From: Streptomyces cacaoi
GTDB lineage: Bacteria; Actinomycetota; Actinomycetes; Streptomycetales; Streptomycetaceae
Direction of reading: 5' to 3'
Length of the DNA stretch: 64,000 nt
NCBI RefSeq assembly: GCF_006539165.1
Contig: NZ_BJMM01000018.1
Span: 1-64,000, forward strand
Below are positions 1 to 6,709 of this stretch, in pieces (within the stretch, counting starts at the first letter, position 1; every line of letters starts with the position of its first letter). The position numbers and the translations under genes were made by a program. The notes under the pieces are model-generated. The model was not told the origin of the DNA. It saw only the letters and a program-made list of their open reading frames with translations, and searched no databases.

Positions 1-152
1 GGGGGGGGGGGGGAGCGGTGAGGGGGGCGGTGTGCTGCGGGGCCGAGCGGTGTGTGCGGCCGGGCGGTGCGGGGTGAGGGGAGTGCCGGCCGTCCGGCCG
101 GCGCCGCAGACGGCCACGACGGGCCGACGAACGGAAAGGATCCACTGGGCGC
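1..152. other. Window edge upstream of the response regulator
   Basis: The first 13 bases are all G. A TGA at 19-21 could close a gene entering from the left, with a tail reading four glycines, Glu, Arg and stop. Because the next gene is a response regulator, a sensor kinase would be the natural upstream neighbour, but nothing here shows it. The rest of the stretch has no convincing coding frame and no clear promoter. Confidence 0.25.
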
Positions 153-887
153 ATGAGCGGTACGGGTACGTCCGACACCACTTCCACCGCCTCCGCGGTG
201 ACCCGGGTGGTCATCGTCGACGACCAGGCCATGGTGCGCGCCGGGTTCGCGGCGCTGCTCGCGGCGCAGAGCGACATCGACGTCGTCGGTGAGGCACCCG
301 ACGGCGCGGAAGGCGTCGAGGTGTGCCGGAGCAGGCATCCCGATGTGGTGCTCATGGATGTCCGGATGCCTCGGCTCAACGGGCTGGAGGCGGCACAGCA
401 GTTGCTGGAGCCGCCGCGCGGGGTCGTCCACCGTCCGAAGGTGCTCATGCTCACCACGTTCGACGTGGACGACTACGTCTACGAGGCGCTGCGCATCGGC
501 GCCAGCGGCTTCCTGCTCAAGGACGCGCCGCCGGCCGATCTCATCGCGGCGGTGCGGGTCGTCGCGGAGGGCGAGGCGCTGCTGGCGCCGTCGGTGACGC
601 GCCGGCTGATCGCGGAGTTCGCGCGCCGGCAGCGTCCCGTGCGGCGCGCCTCGCGTGCGTCCACGCACGCCGCACGGCTCAAGGGGCTGACCGAACGGGA
701 GTCGGAGGTCCTGGAGTTGGTGGCCAGGGGCCAGTCCAACGGGGAGATCGCGGAGACGCTCGTGCTGGCGGAGCAGACCGTCAAGACACACGTCAGCAGG
801 ATCTTCGCCAAGCTCGATCTGCGGGACCGCGCACAGGCGGTGATCTTCGCCTATGAGTCCGGGCTGATCGCTCCGGGCGACCAGTAG
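153..887 (+). CDS. NarL/FixJ-family response regulator (receiver + LuxR HTH)
   Basis: Two-component response regulator of 244 residues that should bind DNA as a phosphorylated dimer. The receiver domain covers about residues 17-140. The acidic pair is Asp23-Asp24 (IVDDQ), the phospho-acceptor is Asp69 in VVLMDVRMP, and the conserved Thr and Lys lie in MLTTFD and LLKDA. A linker follows, then a LuxR-type helix-turn-helix starting near LTERESEVLELVARG and running through QTVKTHVSRIFAKL. The first 15 residues are Ser/Thr-rich and outside the domain, so a later start is possible; the ATG at 153 has a purine-rich GGAAAGGA about 10 bases upstream. The partner histidine kinase is not in the window and may lie just upstream. 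Target genes cannot be told from sequence. Confidence 0.93.
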   Translation: MSGTGTSDTTSTASAVTRVVIVDDQAMVRAGFAALLAAQSDIDVVGEAPDGAEGVEVCRSRHPDVVLMDVRMPRLNGLEAAQQLLEPPRGVVHRPKVLMLTTFDVDDYVYEALRIGASGFLLKDAPPADLIAAVRVVAEGEALLAPSVTRRLIAEFARRQRPVRRASRASTHAARLKGLTERESEVLELVARGQSNGEIAETLVLAEQTVKTHVSRIFAKLDLRDRAQAVIFAYESGLIAPGDQ

Positions 888-903
888 CCGGCGACCAGTA
901 GCC
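876..903 (+). repeat. Exact 14-bp tandem duplication across the stop codon
   Basis: GGCGACCAGTAGCC occurs twice head to tail, at 876-889 and 890-903. The first copy carries the last two codons and stop of the response regulator gene; the second supplies another TAG directly downstream. It looks like a replication-slippage duplication. Confidence 0.9.
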
Positions 904-996
904 CCGGCGGGGGTCCGGCTCCTCCACCCCCTACCCCGGTAGCACCCCCGGTTTGGCTCCGTGGTGCGACGCGGTGGGCGCGAGCCGGACCGCACT

Positions 997-1035
997 CTCC
1001 TTCCGCCGCCCCGAACGGTGGGGCGGCGGAAGGAG
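997..1035 (+). promoter_or_regulatory. Hairpin masking the ribosome binding site of the esterase gene
   Basis: A perfect 16-bp inverted repeat: arm 997-1012, 7-nt loop 1013-1019, arm 1020-1035. The 3' arm contains GGAAGGAG, the Shine-Dalgarno of the ATG at 1045. It could end transcription of the response regulator gene (no U-tract follows), act as a translational lock on the esterase, or do both. Confidence 0.7.
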
Positions 1036-1044
1036 GGGACATCC

Positions 1045-2232
1045 ATGAGGCGTCGCTTGAGGCGCGCGCTGCTCGCCGCCGTGCTGGCCTGCGTCACGGT
1101 CGCCGGTACGGCCGGAGCCACGTTCGGTACCGAGCAGGACCCGGTCACCGGTCCGCCACCGGGGGCGGCGGACTGGCGCGCCGACCAGGTGCTGGGCCGG
1201 CCGCTCCCGGATCCGGCGACGGCCTCGCCCGGCCGCGTGGCCGCGTTCTTCGACGGGCTGACGGCGTCTCAGCGCGCGACCCTCACGCGCCGGCATCCGC
1301 TCACCGTCGGCAACCTCGACGGGGCGCCCACCGCGCTGCGGTACCGGGCCAACAGGCTGGCGCTGCGGGAGGAACGGGACGCGGCCCTGACCCGCTCCAC
1401 CGCCGCCGGGCTGACCGCCCAGCAGCACCGGCTGGCCCGGAAACAGGCGGCGCGGTACACGGAACTCCTCGCTCCGCAGCGGCAGATCCTGGCCTTCGAC
1501 CCGCGGGGGAGAGGCCAAGTCGCGGAGGTGTACGGCGACTTGGCGCGCGCCCGGCGCACGGCGGTGTTCGTGCCCGGCTCGGACATCGACCTCACCACCT
1601 TCGACGACGGCGGTGCCGACCGCTACGGCCGACCCGCGGCGATGGCCCGCTCCCTGCGGGCCCGGATGCACCGGCAGGCCCCGGACACCCGGACCGCGGT
1701 GATCGCATGGGTCGGCTACACGACACCGGTCGGTGTCGGGCCGGACGCGGCCACCGGACGGCTGGCGGAATCCGGAGCGCCCCGGCTGACGCGCTTCCTG
1801 CACGGTCTCGCCCGCACCGGCGCACCCGCGCCCGCGCTGCTGTGCCACAGCTACGGCTCCGTCGTGTGCGGCCTCGCGGCCGGGCAGCTCGACCTCCGGG
1901 ACGCCTCCGGCCTCGTCTTCTTCGGCTCCCCCGGCGTGCACGCCGACTCCGTCTCGGCGCTGCGCACGCCGGTGCCCGTGTGGGCCGCGCGCGCCCCCGA
2001 CGACTGGATCCGGCACGTACCCCATGTCCGGTTCCTCGGGCTGGGACACGGCGGGGACCCGGTCCGGCCCGGTTTCGGGGCGCGCGTGGTGACCGCCGCC
2101 GACGCCGACGGCCACTCCGGCTATCTGCGGCCCGGCACCGACTCCCTCGCCAACTTCGCCGCCATCGCGCTGCGCACATACGGCTCCGTCCACTGCCTCA
2201 CCACCTCCCAGGAGTGCCGCGATGTCCACTGA
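1045..2232 (+). CDS. Secreted alpha/beta-hydrolase, DUF1023 type
   Basis: Predicted 395-residue exported hydrolase. The ATG at 1045 follows an AAGGAGG box and is at once followed by a signal peptide: an Arg-rich start (MRRRLRRALL), a hydrophobic stretch and an Ala-rich cleavage region near AGATFG. The catalytic serine is about residue 269 in LLCHSYGSVVCG. DUF1023 proteins usually show GHSYGS there, so the first Gly of the nucleophile elbow is replaced by Cys. A later Asp (APDDWI) and His (DGHSGYL) could complete the triad. Substrate unknown. The last 11 bases overlap the start of the acyltransferase gene, so the two are probably co-transcribed and translationally coupled. The SD sits inside a strong hairpin. 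Confidence 0.85.
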   Translation: MRRRLRRALLAAVLACVTVAGTAGATFGTEQDPVTGPPPGAADWRADQVLGRPLPDPATASPGRVAAFFDGLTASQRATLTRRHPLTVGNLDGAPTALRYRANRLALREERDAALTRSTAAGLTAQQHRLARKQAARYTELLAPQRQILAFDPRGRGQVAEVYGDLARARRTAVFVPGSDIDLTTFDDGGADRYGRPAAMARSLRARMHRQAPDTRTAVIAWVGYTTPVGVGPDAATGRLAESGAPRLTRFLHGLARTGAPAPALLCHSYGSVVCGLAAGQLDLRDASGLVFFGSPGVHADSVSALRTPVPVWAARAPDDWIRHVPHVRFLGLGHGGDPVRPGFGARVVTAADADGHSGYLRPGTDSLANFAAIALRTYGSVHCLTTSQECRDVH

Positions 2233-3826
2233 CGCCTTCACCCCGCCGGTCCGGCCCGGCACTTCGGGACCGACCGCGACCCGGGTGCCGACACCGACCG
2301 GCACGGACGCCCGGCCCCGCACGGCGAACGCCCTGTCCGGCCCGGTGGACGCCCCGCCCCGCACGGCGAGCGCACCGGCAGGAACACCGGCAGACGCAGT
2401 TCCGGCCACATCGGTGGGCACGGCTCCGGCCACGCCGACGGGCACGGCTCCGGCCACACCGACGGCCACACCGACGGGCACACCGGCGAACGCAGCTCCG
2501 GCCACACCGACGGGCATATCAGCGGGCGCACCGGCAGGAACGCCGGCCGGAACGCCCCCGGTCCGGTCCGCAGGTGTGGCGGTGGCGCCGGGGTCCGGCC
2601 GGGTCGCGCGGTTGCGGCGCACCGTGGCCCGGGCGGCGCACTCCGTCGAGGAGCGCACGCCCGCGCACCGGGACCGGGCTCTCGACGGGCTGCGGGCCCT
2701 GGCCCTGCTGTGTGTCCCGCTGGGCCACTGGATGCTCGGCGGATTCGTCCTCGACCCGTCCGGGGGACTGCACAACGCCAGCCCCCTGGGGACCTTCGGT
2801 TTCCTCGCGCCGGCCAGCTGGGTCCTCCAGATGCTGGGCATCTTCTTCCTGGTGGGCGGCTGTTCCTCGGTCCTCTCGTACCGGCGTGCGCTCGCCCGTG
2901 GTGGGACGACGGGAAGCTGGCTGCGCGGCCGGCTGGTCCGGCTGGGCCGCCCGGTGCTCGGGGTGACGGCGGTGTGGGCGGCGCTGCTGCCGGTCCTGGG
3001 CACGCTGGGGGTGCCGGACGAGACCCTGCGGACGGCGGCGGTCCTCGTCGTCCAGCCGCTGTGGTTCGTCGGGATCTACGCCGGGGTCACGGCGCTGACG
3101 CCGTACTGCGCACGGGCGGCCGACCGCTGGGGCGCGTGGACGGCGCTCCCGCTGCTGGCCGTCGTCGCCGTCGTCGATCTGCTGCGCTACGGGCCGTACG
3201 CCCAGGCCGTGCCCTCCTGGCTGGGGCTGGTCAATCTGCTGCCGGGCTGGCTGTTCGCCTACCAGCTGGGCGTGGCCTGGGGACGCGGGCGGCTGCCGCG
3301 CCGGGGCGGGGCGCTGCTGCTGGCAGGGGGTGCGGTGCTGTTCGCGGTGCTGCTGCTCGTCTTCCACTACCCGGCGTCGATGGTGGGTGTGCCGGGCCAG
3401 GAGCGGACGAACTCGCATCCGCCGTCGCTGCTGGTGCTCGCGCTGGCGGCGACGCAGTGCGGGGCGGCGGTCCTGCTGCACGGACGGATCGGGCGGCTGC
3501 TGCGGCGGCCGGGGCTGTGGGCGCCGGTGGTCGTCGTCAATCTGTCGGCCATGACGATCCTGTGCTGGCACCAGACGGCGATGCTGGCGGCCGCTGTGCC
3601 CGGTGGGCTGCTGGGCCCGATCGGCGGGCTGACGACCGCGCCGGAGACGGTGGGCTGGGTGCTGGCGCGGCTGGCCTGGCTGCCGGTGTTCGCGCTGGCG
3701 CTGCTCATGATCGGCCGTGCGGCACGGCGGTTCGAGGCGCCGTGGCAGGGGGTGTCGGCGGGGCGCAGAGCACTGGCCGGAGCGCTGGCGGCGGGCTTCG
3801 CCTGCTATGCCTTCGCGGTGATCTGA
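2222..3826 (+). CDS. Membrane acyltransferase (acyltransferase-3 family) with low-complexity N terminus
   Basis: A 534-residue integral membrane protein. About the first 120 residues are Pro/Thr/Ala/Gly repeats (APATPTGT-like units) with no fold expected. The acyltransferase-3 domain starts at HRDRALDGLRALALLCV, with the diagnostic Arg and Gly-Leu-Arg of the family, followed by about ten hydrophobic segments to the C terminus. Family members O-acylate sugars or other extracytoplasmic acceptors with acyl-CoA donors; the acceptor here is unknown. The ATG at 2222 overlaps the esterase gene by 11 bases, so an esterase/acyltransferase pair acting on the same surface substrate is a reasonable inference. 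The repeated N terminus may be an unstructured cytoplasmic tail or a start placed too far upstream; a GTG near 2576 in the same frame is an alternative. Confidence 0.85.
   Translation: MSTDAFTPPVRPGTSGPTATRVPTPTGTDARPRTANALSGPVDAPPRTASAPAGTPADAVPATSVGTAPATPTGTAPATPTATPTGTPANAAPATPTGISAGAPAGTPAGTPPVRSAGVAVAPGSGRVARLRRTVARAAHSVEERTPAHRDRALDGLRALALLCVPLGHWMLGGFVLDPSGGLHNASPLGTFGFLAPASWVLQMLGIFFLVGGCSSVLSYRRALARGGTTGSWLRGRLVRLGRPVLGVTAVWAALLPVLGTLGVPDETLRTAAVLVVQPLWFVGIYAGVTALTPYCARAADRWGAWTALPLLAVVAVVDLLRYGPYAQAVPSWLGLVNLLPGWLFAYQLGVAWGRGRLPRRGGALLLAGGAVLFAVLLLVFHYPASMVGVPGQERTNSHPPSLLVLALAATQCGAAVLLHGRIGRLLRRPGLWAPVVVVNLSAMTILCWHQTAMLAAAVPGGLLGPIGGLTTAPETVGWVLARLAWLPVFALALLMIGRAARRFEAPWQGVSAGRRALAGALAAGFACYAFAVI
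2390..2565 (+). repeat. Imperfect in-frame tandem repeats in the acyltransferase N terminus
   Basis: Repeats built on GGCACGGCTCCGGCCAC and CCGACGGGCAC variants, coding for APATPTGTAPATPTATPTGT-like residues. Length is a multiple of three in each unit, so copy number can vary without breaking the frame. Confidence 0.7.
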
Positions 3827-3834
3827 GCCTCGAC

Positions 3835-3969
3835 GACGGCCCGGGCCGTCCCCATGGCCCGGGCCTTCGCGGTGGTCCGGGCCTCCTCGATGACCTGGGC
3901 TCGCGCGCCGACCTTGACGTTCGTGGTGATCCGGGCCGACCTGGATGTTCGTGGTGATCCGGGCCGACC
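3835..3969. repeat. Palindrome and 28-bp tandem repeat between convergent genes
   Basis: A perfect 16-bp palindrome at 3835-3850 (GACGGCCCGGGCCGTC) lies just past the acyltransferase stop, and GGCCCGGGCC recurs at 3856-3865. Two near-identical 28-bp units follow at 3910-3937 and 3938-3965; the shared core is a 23-bp exact repeat (3919-3941 and 3947-3969). They sit between the acyltransferase and merR 3' ends, so the palindrome could stop transcription. No gene is convincing here. Confidence 0.75.
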
Positions 3970-4012
3970 GCCGAGGCCAGAGCACCGGCCACCGAGGGCG
4001 CACCGCCGACCG

Positions 4013-4648
4013 CTAGGGCCGAGGGGCGGCCCGGTCGGGCGCGGGCACCGCACGGGTGGCGTCGCTGCGGGCCGCATCGACGCGGACCGCATCGCCGTAC
4101 ATCTCGATCTTGTGGTCGAGCACGGCGAGGGTGTCGCGCAGCTCCGCGATCCGGTGCAGCACGTTCTCGCGGGTGTCCTCCAGCAGGGACTTGCGTTCCT
4201 CGATGGTGTGCCGGCCCTCCCGGACCAGCTCGGCGTAGCGGACCATGTCGGCCACGGGCATCCCGGTCAGCCGCAGCTTCGCCACGAGGTCGAGCCAGTC
4301 CAGGTCGCGGTTGCTGAACCGGCGCTGCCCGGTGTGGGACCGGTCGACGTGCGGCATGAGGCCGATGCGTTCGTACCAGCGCAGGGTGTGTGCGCTGAGA
4401 CCGCTGAGCGCGGCCACCTCGCTGATGGTGTAGCGGTCCTCGCCGTCCGGCCGGGGATGCACCGGCTGCCGGGCCAGGCACCGGTCCGCGGCTCCCCCGG
4501 CGGCCGTCGCCGTCTCCGCCCTCGTTTCCGTCCTCGCCGCCGCCGTCGTCTTCGCCGTCTTCGCCGCCTTCGCCGGGGCGGGAGCCGGGGCCGTAGCCGT
4601 CGTCGCCGTGGTCGTCGCAGTCTCCGTCATCGTCTCCGTCACGGTCAC
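4013..4648 (-). CDS. MerR-family transcriptional regulator
   Basis: A 211-residue regulator. The winged helix-turn-helix begins near residue 72 (YTISEVAALSGLSAHTLRWYERIGLMP), followed by the second wing (RRFSNRDLDWLDLV) and a dimerising coiled-coil helix to about residue 185 (ELRDTLAVLDHKIEMYG). No cysteine set typical of metal-sensing MerR proteins is visible, so it belongs with the small-molecule or orphan group. Residues 1-55 are Thr/Ala/Pro-rich and not part of the fold. The GTG start at 4648 lies 6 nt after a TAGCGT box and has no SD, which fits a leaderless mRNA. The operator lies in the spacer of this same promoter, so it should regulate itself and possibly the divergent serine hydrolase. 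Confidence 0.9.
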   Translation of the reverse strand: MTVTETMTETATTTATTATAPAPAPAKAAKTAKTTAAARTETRAETATAAGGAADRCLARQPVHPRPDGEDRYTISEVAALSGLSAHTLRWYERIGLMPHVDRSHTGQRRFSNRDLDWLDLVAKLRLTGMPVADMVRYAELVREGRHTIEERKSLLEDTRENVLHRIAELRDTLAVLDHKIEMYGDAVRVDAARSDATRAVPAPDRAAPRP

Positions 4649-4654
4649 AAGTGA

Positions 4655-4685
4655 ACGCTACGGGCTTCGAGCGCACTCGAAGCAA
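4655..4685 (-). promoter_or_regulatory. MerR-type promoter with 19-bp spacer and palindromic operator
   Basis: On the minus strand a -35 TTGCTT (4685-4680) and a -10 TAGCGT (4660-4655) are exactly 19 bp apart, the overlong spacing typical of MerR-activated promoters. Inside the spacer is the inverted repeat CTTCGAG-N4-CTCGAAG at 4665-4682. The -10 ends 6 nt before the merR GTG. Confidence 0.82.
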
Positions 4686-4727
4686 GGGCGGAAACAGCGG
4701 TGGAAGCAGCGGGTTAGGCTCAGGGCC

Positions 4728-5543
4728 ATGGACAGCCTGCGCATGATCGAGAACTGGCCGGTACCCACCGCGGCGGCGGCCGTCGTCCGCGCCGACGGCA
4801 AGGTGGCCGGGGCGCACGGGCCGACGGACCGGGAGTTCGAGCTGGCCTCCGTCACCAAGTTGCTGTCCGCGTACGCCGTTCTCGTAGCGCTGGAGGAGGG
4901 CGCCGTCGAGCTGGACGAGCCGGCCGGGCCGGAGGGCGCGACCGTCCGCCATCTCCTGGCGCACACTTCGGGGCTGGCCTTCGACGAGCAGCGCATCCAG
5001 GCCGCGCCCGGCACCCGCCGGATCTACTCCAACACCGGCTTCGAGACGCTGGCCGGCCATCTCGCCGAGGTCACCGGGATCCCGTTCCCCGCCTATCTCC
5101 AGGAGGCGGTGCTGGACCCGCTGGGCATGTCCGCGACGCGGCTGCCGGGCTCGGCCGCCAAGGACGCCTGCTCCACGGTGGACGATCTGGTGCGGTTCGC
5201 CGCGGAACTCCAGGCTCCGACCCTGGTGGACCGGACGACGCTCGACGCGGCCACGTCCGTCGTCTTCCCCGGCCTGAGCGGGGTGCTACCGGGCTACGGC
5301 AACCAGAAGCCGAACGACTGGGGTCTCGGTTTCGAGATCCGCGACGGGAAGTCCCCGCACTGGACGGGGGCGCAGTCCTCCCCGCGTACGTTCGGGCACT
5401 TCGGGCAGTCGGGCACCTTCCTGTGGGTCGATCCGGAGGCGGGCGCCGCCTGCGCCGCCCTCACCGACCGGGCCTTCGGCCCGTGGGCCGTCGAGGTGTG
5501 GCCCGGCTTCACGGACGCGGTACTGGCCGACCTCCGCGGCTGA
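4728..5543 (+). CDS. Serine hydrolase, beta-lactamase/class C-like family
   Basis: A 271-residue protein of the penicillin-binding/class C beta-lactamase fold. The SxxK motif is SVTK (about residue 42), the second motif is YSN (IYSNTGFETL) and HFGQSGT stands in the KTG position; LLAHTSGL is also typical of the family. No signal peptide is visible, so it is probably cytoplasmic and more likely an esterase or peptidase than an antibiotic-inactivating enzyme. An in-frame start at 4608 would run through the merR promoter, so the ATG at 4728 is chosen; TAGGCT lies 7 nt before it and no SD is present. It is divergent from merR, whose operator lies between the two. Confidence 0.85.
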   Translation: MDSLRMIENWPVPTAAAAVVRADGKVAGAHGPTDREFELASVTKLLSAYAVLVALEEGAVELDEPAGPEGATVRHLLAHTSGLAFDEQRIQAAPGTRRIYSNTGFETLAGHLAEVTGIPFPAYLQEAVLDPLGMSATRLPGSAAKDACSTVDDLVRFAAELQAPTLVDRTTLDAATSVVFPGLSGVLPGYGNQKPNDWGLGFEIRDGKSPHWTGAQSSPRTFGHFGQSGTFLWVDPEAGAACAALTDRAFGPWAVEVWPGFTDAVLADLRG

Positions 5544-5877
5544 CCGACGCCGTCCAGCGGCGGACCCGCGTACCCGCCGGCCCGCGGACCCGCGACGGCC
5601 CGTACCTGCCGACGGCCACCCCGCGGCAGTCCGCCGAGGGATGCCTTACCGCACCCGCCGTACGCCGACAGCCCGATCGCTCGCCTCACCGCCGTACAGC
5701 GACAGCCCCGCCGCTGTCCCCTCGCCGTACGGCACCCTCCCTACGGCCACCGCCGTACGGCACCGTCCCTACCGCCCCCGCCGTACACCAACAGCCCTAC
5801 GCAGCCTCGCGCCCGTACGGCCACAGCCCTACGCAGCCTCACCGCCGTACGGCAACTCCCCTACGCGCAGCGGGAGT
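5544..5877. repeat. GTAC-rich degenerate repeat region, no gene
   Basis: From about 5640 to 5865 the sequence is made of short related units. The 10-bp palindrome GCCGTACGGC occurs three times with further variants, separated by CCCTAC-containing linkers. One exact 18-bp direct repeat lies at 5791-5808 and 5823-5840. Long open frames here reflect the biased composition and are not judged to be genes. It separates the convergent serine hydrolase and pirin genes. Confidence 0.75.
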
Positions 5878-6615
5878 TCAGCCGTAGGACGGCTCGCCGT
5901 GCATCTCCCACAGCAGCAGCTCCGCCGGTCCGTCCACGGCCCGCAGTTCGCGGCCCGCGGCATCGGGGATCCGCGCGGCGTCGCCCTCGTGCAGCGCGGG
6001 CGGCGCGTACGGCTCGCGCGGCTCGTGCCGGGCGTGCGGGGCTGCATCCGTGTCCTGCCCGCCACCGTCGAGCACGGCCGTGCCGCGCACCGTGTGGACG
6101 TAGCAGAACGCGCAGTCCGGCACCGCCGTCCGCTCCCCCTCGGCGAGGCGGCGCACGTGCAGGACGGCGCGGCTGCCCGGGAGCGCGTACGGGGTGCCGT
6201 CGGCGATGCCCCGGACGATGTCGTACTCCGGCTCGGCGCCGAACTCCTCGGGCACGAGCCACATCTGGACGAAGCGGAGGGGGCCGTCGCCGGCGTTGCT
6301 CTCGGAGTGCCGTACTCCGCTGCCCGCGGTGAGCCGCTGCACATCGCCGGGCCGTACGAGGGTGGAGTTCCCGGCGTCGTCGCGGTGCTCCAGTTCGCCC
6401 TCGACGACCCAGGTGACGATCTCCACGTCCCGGTGCCGGTGCGGGGCGAACCCGGCGCCGGGCGCCAGCCGTTCCTCGTTGCAGGCGATCAGCAGCCCGA
6501 AGCGCACGTTGTCCGGGTCGTAGAAGCCCGAGAAGGAGAAGGCGTGCCGGGTGTCGATCCCCGCCGCCTCGTCCCCGCCTCGGTACCGGTCGGCCGCCCT
6601 CCACACCTGCGTCAT
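5878..6615 (-). CDS. Pirin family protein (bicupin)
   Basis: A 245-residue cytoplasmic bicupin. The N-terminal cupin carries the metal-binding pattern in HRHRDVEIVTWVVEG and a later RHSESN; pirins use three His and one Glu to hold iron. The C-terminal cupin is more degenerate. Some pirins degrade quercetin-like flavonols and others act as regulatory partners, and nothing here decides between these. The longer upstream frame would run into fasR, so the ATG at 6615 is taken; TACGGT lies 7 nt before it without an SD, suggesting a leaderless transcript. It is divergent from fasR with start codons about 95 bp apart. Confidence 0.9.
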   Translation of the reverse strand: MTQVWRAADRYRGGDEAAGIDTRHAFSFSGFYDPDNVRFGLLIACNEERLAPGAGFAPHRHRDVEIVTWVVEGELEHRDDAGNSTLVRPGDVQRLTAGSGVRHSESNAGDGPLRFVQMWLVPEEFGAEPEYDIVRGIADGTPYALPGSRAVLHVRRLAEGERTAVPDCAFCYVHTVRGTAVLDGGGQDTDAAPHARHEPREPYAPPALHEGDAARIPDAAGRELRAVDGPAELLLWEMHGEPSYG

Positions 6616-6709
6616 GCGCCCCACCGTAGCCCCGGCCGGCAAGGGCGTACGCGGGCATGCGTGCGCCCCCACGCCCGGGTACGTCCGCCGGATGAGGCAC
6701 GCTTGGTGC

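Noticed and set aside
931..3003. Long minus-strand frame opposite the esterase and acyltransferase genes
   Set aside because: Repetitive Gly/Val/Ala composition without domain signatures; the plus strand has clear signal peptide, catalytic motif and membrane segments.
5544..5877. CRISPR array
   Set aside because: Units are short, irregular and degenerate with no constant spacers, and no cas genes are present.
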